Assembly: GCA_025459175.1 (NCBI GenBank)
Contig: JALORC010000057.1
Coordinates: forward strand, 1 to 64,000
Direction of reading: 5' to 3'
From: Planctomycetota bacterium
GTDB lineage: Bacteria > Planctomycetota > UBA1135 > UBA2386
DNA length: 64,000 nucleotides
Positions 17,945-27,765 of the stretch are shown here, piece by piece (the stretch's first letter is position 1; every line of letters begins with the position of its first letter). A program made the translations under genes and the position numbers. The notes under the pieces were generated by a model. The model saw nothing but the letters and a program-made list of their open reading frames with translations, was not told the DNA's origin and searched no databases.

Positions 17945-19021
17945 TCAGCCGAGCTCGATGGTGCGCCCCTCGCGTGCCGAGCGGTCGGCGGCCAGCACGA
18001 TGCGCAGGCTGGCGACTGCGTCGTCGAGGTGGTCGCCGAGGTCGACGTCGTCGCGGATCGCCCGCAGCAAGAACTGCTGCTCCCGGCGGCACAGGCCGTC
18101 GTGGTCCGGCTCGTCGTTGGTGTCGATCCACTGGTCGGGCCGGGTGAACTGGTCGGCGGCGTCCCGGTCCTGCCAGTGCACGCGAAGCGAGTTGGTCTTC
18201 GTGTGCGAGTCCACGTCGGCGCTGCCGGCCTTGCGTTCGCCCTGACGGTCGACGATCGACACGCAGCCCTTCGGTCCGACCACGTCCTTCACGAAGTAGG
18301 CGACCTCGCTCATCATCGGGCCCCAGCCGGCCTCGTACCAGCCGACCGAGCCATCGGCGAACGTCACCTGCAGCTGGCCGTAGTTGTACATGCCCGGCTT
18401 CAGCTCGTTCGACAGCCGCGCCTGGATCGCGCTCACGCGCACCGGCTTGCTGCGCGTCATCTGGCACATCACGTCGACGTAGTGCACGCCGCAGTCGACG
18501 ATCGGCGACATCGAGTCCATCAGCGCCTTGTGCGTCGCCCAGTCCTTGCCGCGGCTCTGCTGGTTCAGGTTCATCCGCATCACCAGCGGCTTGCCGAGCG
18601 TCTGCGCGACCTCGATGAACTTCTGCCAAGCGGGGTGCACACGCAGGATGTAGCCGACCACGACCTTGCGCCGGTGCCGCTTCGCCAGGTCGACGATCTG
18701 CTGCGCCTCCTCGACGGTCTCGGCCAGCGGCTTCTCGCAGAACACGTGCGCGCCGCCCTGCAGCGCCACCTTGGCGATCGCCGCGTGGGTGTCCGGGTAG
18801 GTGTTGATCGAGACGACGTCCGGCCGGGTAGCGGCGAACGCCTGGGCGAAGTCGGCGAAGGTGGCCACGCCACCGACTTCGGCCGACAGCTTGTCGCGCG
18901 TGGCCGCGGTCCGGGCGACCAGGCCGACCAGCTGGAAGTCGCCCTTCAGATGGTGGTAGGCGCGGGCGTGGGACGAACCCATGTTGCCGCAGCCGACGAC
19001 GAGCACGCGCAGGGGAGTCAT
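17945..19021 (-). CDS. Gfo/Idh/MocA family oxidoreductase
   Basis: A 358-residue NAD(P)-dependent dehydrogenase. The Rossmann start is VLVVGCGNMGSSHAR (GCGNMG at 10-15) and the family motif EKP is at residues 96-98. The catalytic-domain segment DCGVHYVD supplies the usual Asp and His. Members oxidise or reduce sugars, inositols and related compounds; the substrate cannot be chosen. There is no signal peptide, so it is a cytoplasmic member rather than one of the Tat-exported ones frequent in planctomycetes. It diverges from accC by 170 bp. Confidence 0.88.
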   Translation of the reverse strand: MTPLRVLVVGCGNMGSSHARAYHHLKGDFQLVGLVARTAATRDKLSAEVGGVATFADFAQAFAATRPDVVSINTYPDTHAAIAKVALQGGAHVFCEKPLAETVEEAQQIVDLAKRHRRKVVVGYILRVHPAWQKFIEVAQTLGKPLVMRMNLNQQSRGKDWATHKALMDSMSPIVDCGVHYVDVMCQMTRSKPVRVSAIQARLSNELKPGMYNYGQLQVTFADGSVGWYEAGWGPMMSEVAYFVKDVVGPKGCVSIVDRQGERKAGSADVDSHTKTNSLRVHWQDRDAADQFTRPDQWIDTNDEPDHDGLCRREQQFLLRAIRDDVDLGDHLDDAVASLRIVLAADRSAREGRTIELG

Positions 19022-19191
19022 TGGGCGTCGGTTCTACGGGGTCGGGGCCCGGTTCGGCCAGCGCGACCTCACCCTGGCTGGCTTTGTCCGGGGCGTCCGG
19101 CGAGGCAAGCGAAAGCCCGCCGGAGCCGCGCCGCCCGGCCAGCGCAGGCTCGACTCACGCACCGCGCCCTCCTACCCTTCCGCCCCGCACC

Positions 19192-20699
<1,508 letters not shown>

Positions 20700-20703
<4 letters not shown>

Positions 20704-21200
20704 AGTACCTGACCCGATTCGCCGGCGAAGAACGCGAGTTCGTGCTCGAGCGCGCCGGCGGCAAGCTGGTAGCGCGCAGCGGGGATCGCACCTATGCGAT
20801 CGATCTGGCCCTGGTCGGCGACGGCACCACGTTCTCGTTGCTGGTCGACGGCCGCAGCTACGACGTCGTCGCCGACGTCGTGCGCGAGGAGGTCGCGATC
20901 GAGATGCTCGGTCAGCGCTTCGCGGTGCACGTCGAGGACGAACGCGAGCGGGCCGCGCACGCGGTCGCCGGCCAGAAGCAGAGCGGCAAGCGCGAGCTGC
21001 ACGCCTCGATGCCGGGCATCGTCATCGACCTGAAGGTCGCGGTCGGCGACGTCGTCGAGGAAGGTCGCACCCTGGTCGTGCTCGAGGCGATGAAGATGCA
21101 GAACCCGCTGGCCGCCGAGTCGGCCGGCAAGGTGACCCGCATCCTGTGCAAGAAGGGCGAGGCCGTCGCGGCCGGCGCGCTGCTGATCGAGCTCGAATGA
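20700..21200 (+). CDS. Biotin carboxyl carrier protein
   Basis: A 166-residue carrier. The C-terminal biotinyl domain (about 98-166) contains EAMKMQN with K132 as the biotinylated lysine, between the two thumb-like turns of the fold. The first 90 residues form a beta-rich region (GDRTYAIDLALVGDGTTFSL) similar to the BT domain that joins the carrier to the carboxylase in propionyl/methylcrotonyl-CoA carboxylase alpha chains. That arrangement, here split from the carboxylase, again favours an acyl-CoA carboxylase other than the classical E. coli type. Start codon and the accC stop overlap in ATGA. Confidence 0.93.
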
Positions 21201-22015
21201 CCCGCACTGCTGCCGCCCTCTTGCTGGTGGCCTGCGGGTTGGCGGGTGGTTGTGCGATGTCGGCACCGGCAGCCGGCGAGACCCTCGGGGCCGCGGCGTC
21301 GCCGACCGCGGCGCTCGATGCGCTGGCGCGCGAGGCGCTGGCCGCGGTCGATGCCGCCCCGCAGGACGTCGACAAGCTGACGGCGGCGTCGAAGGTGCTG
21401 TTCCAGGCTGCCGATCTGCGTCTGCAGCAGGCCACGGTGGCGTGGCTCGACGCCAATCCGGACGCCGATCTCGCCGCCGTGCTGGCCGCCGACGACCAGC
21501 TCGACGACGCGGTCCGCACCGCGGTGGCGTCGTTGTGCCAGCGCGGACTCGAGCTGGCCGATCAGGCCGCCGGTGCCGGGCCCGATCAAGTAGCGGCACG
21601 TTTGCACCAGGCGCTGCACCTGTCGCTGCTGGCGTGGGCCAACGGTCCGGCGCGCTCCCTGTTCGCGGGCTATGGCCCGAAGCTCGTGCGCGCGATCGAT
21701 GCGGCGGTGGCGCTCGACGCGAACCACGACGGCGGGGCGCCGCTGCGCCTGCAGGGGCGGTTCCGCGGCAAGGCGCCGTGGCCGTACGGCGATGCCGCGG
21801 TGGCGCGGCAAGCGCTGCAGCGTGCGGCCGAACTCGCGCCGCTGCCGGTCAACCTGCTGTTCCTCGGCGATGTGCTGGCGGCGGCCGGGGAAGTCGACGC
21901 CGCCGCGGTGCCGTGGCGCGCGGCCACGACCGCGGTCGCCGACGAATCGACGCGTTGGTCGGCGGCGTTGCTGCAGGAGTTGGCGCGCCGTCGGCTCGCC
22001 GCTTCGCGGCGCTGA
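21197..22015 (+). CDS. Helical-repeat lipoprotein coupled to the biotin carboxylase genes
   Basis: A 272-residue lipoprotein (signal ending LAGGC, lipidated C19). The mature part is almost entirely alpha-helical and Ala/Leu-rich, with TPR-like pairs such as YGDAAVARQALQRAAELAP and LFLGDVLAAAGEVDAAAVPW near the C terminus. The layout recalls TatT/TRAP-T-type periplasmic TPR proteins, but the match is loose and no TRAP genes are near. Its ATG overlaps the carrier stop (ATGA), so it is the third gene of the biotin carboxylase unit. Why an envelope lipoprotein should be coupled to a cytoplasmic carboxylase is not clear. Confidence 0.7.
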   Translation: MTRTAAALLLVACGLAGGCAMSAPAAGETLGAAASPTAALDALAREALAAVDAAPQDVDKLTAASKVLFQAADLRLQQATVAWLDANPDADLAAVLAADDQLDDAVRTAVASLCQRGLELADQAAGAGPDQVAARLHQALHLSLLAWANGPARSLFAGYGPKLVRAIDAAVALDANHDGGAPLRLQGRFRGKAPWPYGDAAVARQALQRAAELAPLPVNLLFLGDVLAAAGEVDAAAVPWRAATTAVADESTRWSAALLQELARRRLAASRR

Positions 22016-22042
22016 TGGCGCGCCGCGAGGCCACGGCAATCG

Positions 22043-22912
22043 TCACGACGGCAGACACTGCAGGCGCAGCGCCATCGTGTGCGCGCCACCCGCCGCCAAC
22101 GTGATCGCGTGTTGCCGCACGTTCGCGGTCTCGATGCAGCAGAAGCGCGTCCAGTCGTCGGCGATCATCTGCGACAGCCGCGCGGTCTTCGCCGGCCATG
22201 GGTTCCAGACGATCGCCGAGCGTGCGTCGCGAGCGTGCAGCACCACGGTGCGTCGCAGTGCCGGCGCCCGCAACTCGATGCGATCCGGCGCGCCGTGGAA
22301 CACCCGGTCCGTCTCGGCGCGAAAGCGCAGCGGCGCGGCCGGATCCCAACCGACCTCGGGGGCCGAGGCGGTCTCGGTGCAAGCCACTCGTTCGAGCCCG
22401 TGCACGGATGCCTGGTGCACGTCGCCGACGCCGAAGTAGGTGTGCAGCGCGGCCTCGAACGCCCACGGCTGCGGCCCCGGATTGTGCACGTGCAGAGCCA
22501 TCGACAGTTCGGTGCCGAGTGCGATCTCGAACTGCAACCGGAACGCGTGCGGCCACAGCTGCCGGGTGCGTTCGTCGTCGCCGGTGGCGAGCACGATGCG
22601 CGGTCCCGGCCCGGCTCGTTCGAGTCGCCACTCGAGCGTGCGCGCGAAGCCGTGCGCCGGCAGCTTCGGGTCGCTGCGGTGGTCGCCGAACCACGGGAAC
22701 ACCACCGGGATGCCGCCGCGCACCGGCTTGCCCGCCGCGTATTCGGGCTTGCTGGCGGTCCACAGCACGTCGCCATCGCGCGTGTGCCATGACAGCACCT
22801 GGGCTCCGCACAGAGCGACCAGCACGCGGCCGCCGGCAGCATCGAGCTGCAGCGCGCGGCGGCCACCGGGATCCACGGTCCACACGACACCTGCCGGCAG
22901 GGAATCGACCAT
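22043..22912 (-). CDS. Aldose 1-epimerase family, hexose-6-phosphate mutarotase-like
   Basis: A 289-residue beta-sandwich mutarotase homologue. It shows GGIPVVFPWFGDH, then AHGFAR with H87 and EAALHTYFGVGD with H157, which are the segments bearing the catalytic histidines in YeaD-type D-hexose-6-phosphate mutarotases; ETDRVF follows near 200-205. It would catalyse alpha/beta anomer exchange of a phosphorylated hexose in the cytosol. It converges on the lipoprotein gene and diverges from the riboswitch-controlled gene, so the riboswitch, on the other strand, does not control it. Confidence 0.85.
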   Translation of the reverse strand: MVDSLPAGVVWTVDPGGRRALQLDAAGGRVLVALCGAQVLSWHTRDGDVLWTASKPEYAAGKPVRGGIPVVFPWFGDHRSDPKLPAHGFARTLEWRLERAGPGPRIVLATGDDERTRQLWPHAFRLQFEIALGTELSMALHVHNPGPQPWAFEAALHTYFGVGDVHQASVHGLERVACTETASAPEVGWDPAAPLRFRAETDRVFHGAPDRIELRAPALRRTVVLHARDARSAIVWNPWPAKTARLSQMIADDWTRFCCIETANVRQHAITLAAGGAHTMALRLQCLPS

Positions 22913-22929
22913 GCCGGAATCAGAGCGGG

Positions 22930-23118
22930 TGCGCGGTTTGCTTTCTGCTCCGGAGTCGGCTACAGCGGGCGCGCTCCCCGCGGGGAAGTCCGGTGCGAAA
23001 CCGGCGCTGTCCCGCAGCTGTGACCGACACGAACGCGATCGACACCACTGGTGCGGCTCCAAGGCCGCGCCGGGAAGGGATCGCCAGTAGGACGAATCGG
23101 AAGCCAGAACATCCGCGT
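22930..23118 (+). promoter_or_regulatory. Cobalamin riboswitch
   Basis: The core GGGAAGTCCGGTGCGAAACC (22983-23002), followed by GGCGCTGTCCCGCAGCTGT, matches the conserved P4-P6 region of adenosylcobalamin-type riboswitches almost base for base. The B12 box appears as AAGCCAGAACATCC (23101-23114). CGCGG (22932-22936) and CCGCG (23113-23117) can form P1. It is on the plus strand, 68 nt ahead of the secreted-protein start. After P1 comes a perfect hairpin CGGTGCC-GAGAG-GGCACCG (23124-23142), then CGGCG/CGCCG (23161-23177), both candidates for an expression platform. With no T-run, translational control or a factor-dependent mechanism is more likely than intrinsic termination. Confidence 0.94.
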
Positions 23119-23186
23119 GGAGCCGGTGCCGAGAGGGCACCGTCCAACGACCCTTCTTGACGGCGCGAACGACGCCGCCCGGACTC

Positions 23187-24200
23187 ATGCTCCCGATCCG
23201 TTTGCAGATCGTGGCCAGCTTCGCCATCGGCGCGCTGGCCGTCTCGTCATCCCTTGTCGCCCAGAGCGTCTTCGCGACGCAGGTGGCCGGCAGCAACACC
23301 AACGGCGGCGCCGGCGGTGGCATCTTCAACCCCGCCAACGCGCTGGGCTCGCCGGCGAACGGCAACAGCGTGCACTCGCTGGGCCTCGGCGGCGACCTCA
23401 CGCTCGGCTTCGCGGTGCCGATCACGAACGGCCCGGGCGCCGACTTCCTGGTCGGCGAGAACCCGTTCCGGCTCGCCGGCAGTTGGTGGCAGAGCTTCGC
23501 CGAGGTGATGTTCGTCGAGGTCAGCAGCGACGGGCAGCAGTTCGCGCGCTTCCCGGCTCGCTACTTCGGCCCGGCGCTGCAGCCGGGGGCGTTCGGCACG
23601 GTGCCGGTCGGCAGCTACGCGTACCTCGCCGGGCAGAATCCGGTGCTGGCGACCTCGCCGACGGTCGATGCCCAGGATGTCGTCGATGCCGGCGGCGATG
23701 CCTTCGATCTCGGCGATCTGGCCGGGCATCCGCTGGTGCAGAGCGGGGCGCTCAACCTCGCCGCGATCACGCAGGTGCGGCTGGTCGATGTGGTCAGTGG
23801 CAGCTCGCTCGACAGCCTGGGCACGCCGATCTTCGACTCGGGCTCGGGCAGCGCCGACGTCGATGCCGTGACCGTGATCCATCAGCAGGGGCTGGTCGCG
23901 TCCGGCGCGCCGCGCGTGCAACTCTCGATCCAGGTGGACGGCACGATGACGCTGCGCATCGAGGATCCCGATGGCTGGCAGGATCTCGCGCCAGCGAGCC
24001 TGCGCGCGGCCTTGTTCGGCATCCCGGTCGACTTCGCCGGCCTGGTCGGCGGCTTCCAGCTGCAGTCGCAGGACGCGCTCGGTTTCACGTTGGTGCAGCC
24101 GGTGCCGTTGCCACCGGAACTGCTGTTCACGCTGTCGGTGTCGCTGAAGGACACCGCCGGCAATCGCAGCGGTCAGTCGCGCGCGCGGCCGACGTCCTGA
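23187..24200 (+). CDS. Secreted protein under cobalamin riboswitch control, candidate surface B12-handling protein
   Basis: A 337-residue exported protein with a signal peptide ending SSLVAQS near residue 26. The mature part is beta-rich with segments SLGLGGDLTLGF, GPGADFLVGENPF, FAEVMFVEVSSDGQQFARFP, GGDAFDLGDLAG and VRLVDVV, then SADVDAVTVIHQ. I recall this arrangement from proteins annotated only as 'cell surface protein' that sit in B12-uptake regions of other phyla. The riboswitch directly upstream supports a role in capturing or processing cobalamin or a related corrinoid. There is no TonB receptor or BtuFCD gene in the window. The last 60 residues (QPVPLPPELLFTLSVSLKD) may be a sorting or beta domain. 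Its end overlaps the convergent Cys-rich gene by 28 bp. Confidence 0.75.
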   Translation: MLPIRLQIVASFAIGALAVSSSLVAQSVFATQVAGSNTNGGAGGGIFNPANALGSPANGNSVHSLGLGGDLTLGFAVPITNGPGADFLVGENPFRLAGSWWQSFAEVMFVEVSSDGQQFARFPARYFGPALQPGAFGTVPVGSYAYLAGQNPVLATSPTVDAQDVVDAGGDAFDLGDLAGHPLVQSGALNLAAITQVRLVDVVSGSSLDSLGTPIFDSGSGSADVDAVTVIHQQGLVASGAPRVQLSIQVDGTMTLRIEDPDGWQDLAPASLRAALFGIPVDFAGLVGGFQLQSQDALGFTLVQPVPLPPELLFTLSVSLKDTAGNRSGQSRARPTS

Positions 24201-24403
24201 GTCGGCGGCGCGGCGCCCTCGGCGCAGCGGCGACACAGACAGGCCTTGCCACGCGCCGCCGGCGGGATCCGCGCCAGGGCGGCCTCTTCGATGGTGATGC
24301 CAGCGCACCAGCAACTGGCGCAGGCAGCCGTGCCGCACCGGGCCACGGCGCAGTCGTTGTCGGCCCCGCAGACGGGGCAGCGGTCGGTGCGCAGTTCGCT
24401 CAT
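24173..24403 (-). CDS. Cysteine-rich CWC-type small protein
   Basis: A 76-residue protein with ten cysteines. The order CPVCG, then CWC and finally CLCRRC matches the Cys_rich_CWC family (PF14375 as I recall), small proteins expected to hold zinc through paired CxxC sites. Function is unknown; such proteins are usually cytoplasmic. The ATG at 24403 begins the conserved segment. It lies downstream of, and on the same strand as, the coiled-coil membrane protein gene (54-bp gap), and its 3' end overlaps the riboswitch-controlled gene. Confidence 0.78.
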   Translation of the reverse strand: MSELRTDRCPVCGADNDCAVARCGTAACASCWCAGITIEEAALARIPPAARGKACLCRRCAEGAAPPTQDVGRARD

Positions 24404-24456
24404 ACGGCGAACATGCGCTCTGGCCCGGTGACCGGCAAGACTCCGCCAGGCCGCGG

Positions 24457-25896
24457 TCAGTTCTTCATCTGCTTCAGCTTGGCGATTGCGCCGAGCACGT
24501 TCTTGCCACCCGACGACCGCGTGCCGGTCTGGTAGCCGCCGGCGGTTTCCGCCGGGGCCGGTGCCGGGACCGAGGCCGGGGTCGCCGCGGCAGGCGTCGC
24601 GGCTGGGGCGGCCGGCGCTGGCGTCGCCGCCGCCGGCGCTGCCATCGCCGGGCGCGCGCCGTTCTTCACCGCGGCGTTGATCTGCGCCACCGTGGTGGCG
24701 ACGCCGGTCACCTCGCGCTGGATGTCGCGCACCGCGCTCTCCAGACCACCGAGGTTGCCGTCGCGCAGTTGCACGATGCCGTCGGCCAGCCCCTTCGTGG
24801 TGCGGTCGAGGCGCGCCTGCAGTTCCTGCGCGACCTTGTGCAGCAGGTCGCCGCGCAGCAACTCCTGCATCGTCTCGCGTTCCTTGTGCGCCGCCTCCTC
24901 GAGCCGCAGCAGGCTCTTGCGGACCTCGCTGTCCTCGAGCCGCTGCGCCATCGCCGCGGTCGTGACCTCGAGCCGGCCGAGCTGCTGCTGCAGCGGGGTC
25001 AGGTCCGGGCCGTCGTGCTTGGTGGTGGCGACCGCTTCGAGGCGGGCCGCCAGCTTGGCGAGACCGGCCTGCAGTTCGGCGAGCTCCTGCTTGCCACCGA
25101 GGCTGCGCAGCTGCCCCTCGAGTCGCGCGATGGCCTGGCGGGTCGATTCGGCGCCGCCGTCGACGACCGTGCGCACGCCGGCGACGCTGCCGGCGAGTTC
25201 GGTGCCCTGCGCCGCGATCTCCATCAGCGGCTTGCCGTACATCTTGATGGCCTTGGTCAGGTTGTTGACCTTCTCGTCCTGCCGCTGCATGGCCATCATC
25301 AGGTGCTGCAGCTCTTCGCCGGGCGGCGGCTTCTCGCCGGCCGCCTGGTGGGCGGTGGCCAGGTCGAGAACGCTCTGCTGCAGCGCATCGGTCTCGAGCT
25401 GACGCTGCGCGTCGGCCGCGGCCATCCGCTGTTGCACGACGCCGACCTGGCGACGCACGAAGCCGGCGGCGATCGACACCGCGCCGAGGATCAGCAGGTG
25501 GCTGCCGTCGAGGCCGAAGTTCTGCAGCGCCGTCAGGATCGCCGGCACCTTCGGGGCCAGCAGTCCGGTGGTGGCGAGCATCACGCCAGCGCACAGGCCG
25601 AGTGCACCACCGCGGCTCACCGCGACCGGCGCCGGTGCGGCCGAGGGCCGCGAGGTGCGCCGGCGCGCCCCGGTCGGCGCTGCCGCGGCGGCCCGACCCG
25701 GCGCTGCCGCCTCGTCGGTTCCGCTCTCGGCGCCCGACGGCGGCTGGGTGTCGAGCTCGACCACGTCCTCGACAGCGGCGTCGACGGCGATGGCGTCGGT
25801 CGATTCGACGGTGGCGGCAGGATTCGCGACAGTGCTTTCCCCGAGGAAGCTCGGCAGGCTGTCGGATGCGTTCTTGGTTTCCGGCGTTCTCTTCAT
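24457..25896 (-). CDS. Two-helix membrane protein with long coiled coil
   Basis: A 479-residue protein with no recognised family. Residues 1-90 are Ala/Glu/Asp/Pro-rich and probably disordered. Two hydrophobic helices lie at about 96-114 and 132-147, separated by PKVPAILTALQNFGLDGSH. Residues about 150-420 are rich in Leu, Gln, Glu and Ala with heptad character and few prolines, which suggests an extended coiled coil. Then follows an Ala/Pro-rich linker and a basic end, GKNVLGAIAKLKQMKN. The shape fits an envelope-organising or scaffold protein. It diverges from ptsI by 102 bp. The ATG at 25896 was chosen because upstream codons lose this composition. Confidence 0.7.
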   Translation of the reverse strand: MKRTPETKNASDSLPSFLGESTVANPAATVESTDAIAVDAAVEDVVELDTQPPSGAESGTDEAAAPGRAAAAAPTGARRRTSRPSAAPAPVAVSRGGALGLCAGVMLATTGLLAPKVPAILTALQNFGLDGSHLLILGAVSIAAGFVRRQVGVVQQRMAAADAQRQLETDALQQSVLDLATAHQAAGEKPPPGEELQHLMMAMQRQDEKVNNLTKAIKMYGKPLMEIAAQGTELAGSVAGVRTVVDGGAESTRQAIARLEGQLRSLGGKQELAELQAGLAKLAARLEAVATTKHDGPDLTPLQQQLGRLEVTTAAMAQRLEDSEVRKSLLRLEEAAHKERETMQELLRGDLLHKVAQELQARLDRTTKGLADGIVQLRDGNLGGLESAVRDIQREVTGVATTVAQINAAVKNGARPAMAAPAAATPAPAAPAATPAAATPASVPAPAPAETAGGYQTGTRSSGGKNVLGAIAKLKQMKN

Positions 25897-25998
25897 GGTG
25901 TTGGCACGACCCGACCCGGTGATCGGCACGAACCGGTGCCGGGATGTAGTGCGCGTGTTGCAAAGTGCGGCAGCGTCGCGGAAAACCTCGTGCCACGG

Positions 25999-27765
25999 AT
26001 GGCTCGCAAACTGAAAGGCATCGCAGCGGCGCGCGGAGTGGCGATCGCACCGATCGTGCACTTCCACACCACGCTCGATCACATTCCGACCTGGAAGGTG
26101 ACGGCGGAGGGCGTCGACGCCGAGCGGGCGCGGCTATCCGGTGCCATCGCGACGGTGGCGAAGAACCTGACCGATCTGCAGCGCGAGCTGGCCGGGTCGC
26201 TCGGCAAGCACGACGTACGCATCTACGACGCCCAGCTGTCGATCCTGCACGACGCCACGTTCCGCCGCGATGTCGAGGCCGAGGTGGGGCAGCAGCAGGT
26301 CAACCTCGAGGTGGCGCTGCAGCGGGTGATCGCCCGCTACGAGGGCGTGTTCGCGGCGATGGAGAACCCCGCCATGCGCGAGCGCGCCGCCGACCTGCGC
26401 GACATCGGTCGGCAACTGGTGGGGGCGCTGCTCGCCAGCGAGCGGCAGAAGTACACCGCCGACGGCATCGACTACCTGTTCGCCGCCGACGAGTTCCTGC
26501 CCAGCGACGCCGGCATCCTCGATCGCGCCCACATCCGTGGCATCGTCACCGCGCACGGCGGCAAGTACTCGCACGGCGCGATCCTGGCCCGGTCGCTCGG
26601 CATCCCGGCCGTGGTCGGCATCGAGCAGATCATGCTCGAATCGGCGACCGGCGGCATGGCCATCGTCGACGGCGACGCCGGCCTCGTGGTGCTCGATCCT
26701 TCGCCGGAGGAACTCGCCGAGTACGAGCAGCGACTGCGCGAGCAGCGAGCCGTCGATCGCCGCATCGCCGAGGTGCGGTTCCAGCCCTCGGTGACCCCGG
26801 ACGGCACCCATGTGCACCTGTTCGCCAACGCCGAGGGCGTGCGCGACCTGGAGGCGCTCGAGGTCGATGCGATCGCCGGCATCGGGCTGTTCCGGACCGA
26901 GTTCGCGTTCATGGAGCGCCGCCAGTTCCCCAGCGAGAACGAGCAGGTCGCGATGTATCGCCGGGCGATGGAGGGCGCCAAGGGCAAGCCGGTGACGTTC
27001 CGCACGCTCGACGTCGGCGGCGACAAGCCGCTCGGTTACTTCCGGATGCCGGAAGAACGCAACCCGGTGCTCGGCTGGCGCGGCATCCGGCTGTGCCTGG
27101 ACTGGCCGGACATCCTCTACACGCAGATGCGCGCGATCCTGCGGGCCAGTGCGCTCGGCCACGCCAGGATCCTGATCCCGATGGTCAGCGCCCGCTCCGA
27201 AGTGGTCCGCTGCCGCGAGGTGCTGCAGCAGCTGACCACGGATCTGAAGGCGACCGGGGTACCGTTCGATCCGAACATCGAGCTCGGCGTGATGGTCGAG
27301 GTGCCGGTGCTCGTCCACGTGCTGCCGGACGTGCTGCCGGTGGCCGACTTCGTGTCGGTGGGCACCAATGACCTGGTGCAGTACCTCCTGGCCGTCGATC
27401 GCGACAACCAGCGGGTGGCGAAGATGTACGACCCGTTCCATCCCGGCGTGCTGCGGGTGCTGAAGCAGATCGCCGACGCCGCCGACACGGCCGGCAAGAG
27501 CGCTTCGATCTGCGGCGAGATCGCCGGCGACCACTGGTTCACGCCGATCCTGGTCGGCCTCGGCTACACCGAGCTGTCGATGGCACCGGTGTTCCTGCCG
27601 CGGGTCAAGTTGATGCTGCGCAGCTTCACCAAGGCCGAGTGCCGGCAGCTGGCGGCCAGGGCCGTGGCGATGCAATCGACCCGCGAGGTCCGGCGGCTGG
27701 TGCAGGAGGAGATCCAGCCGCGCTGGGTGCGTCAGCTCGGCAGCAACGAGGAGGCCCGGCGATGA
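25999..27765 (+). CDS. ptsI: Phosphoenolpyruvate-protein phosphotransferase (PTS enzyme I)
   Basis: A 588-residue enzyme I. The phosphohistidine is H192 in GGKYSHGAILARSLGIPAVVG; canonical enzymes read GG-x-TSH-T-AI. The PEP-binding TIM barrel shows GLFRTEFAFM near 297-306, TLDVGGDKPLGYF near 336-348, and the C-terminal SICGEIAGD with the catalytic Cys. It moves phosphate from PEP to HPr. No HPr or EII gene is adjacent; the next gene, overlapping by ATGA, encodes a Myb-like DNA-binding protein, so a regulatory PTS is plausible. Spacing from the divergent coiled-coil gene is short. Length is close to the usual 575. Confidence 0.94.
   Translation: MARKLKGIAAARGVAIAPIVHFHTTLDHIPTWKVTAEGVDAERARLSGAIATVAKNLTDLQRELAGSLGKHDVRIYDAQLSILHDATFRRDVEAEVGQQQVNLEVALQRVIARYEGVFAAMENPAMRERAADLRDIGRQLVGALLASERQKYTADGIDYLFAADEFLPSDAGILDRAHIRGIVTAHGGKYSHGAILARSLGIPAVVGIEQIMLESATGGMAIVDGDAGLVVLDPSPEELAEYEQRLREQRAVDRRIAEVRFQPSVTPDGTHVHLFANAEGVRDLEALEVDAIAGIGLFRTEFAFMERRQFPSENEQVAMYRRAMEGAKGKPVTFRTLDVGGDKPLGYFRMPEERNPVLGWRGIRLCLDWPDILYTQMRAILRASALGHARILIPMVSARSEVVRCREVLQQLTTDLKATGVPFDPNIELGVMVEVPVLVHVLPDVLPVADFVSVGTNDLVQYLLAVDRDNQRVAKMYDPFHPGVLRVLKQIADAADTAGKSASICGEIAGDHWFTPILVGLGYTELSMAPVFLPRVKLMLRSFTKAECRQLAARAVAMQSTREVRRLVQEEIQPRWVRQLGSNEEARR

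Noticed and set aside
22043..22912. Mutarotase as target of the cobalamin riboswitch
   Set aside because: The riboswitch is on the plus strand and the mutarotase is on the minus strand, with its start outside the element.
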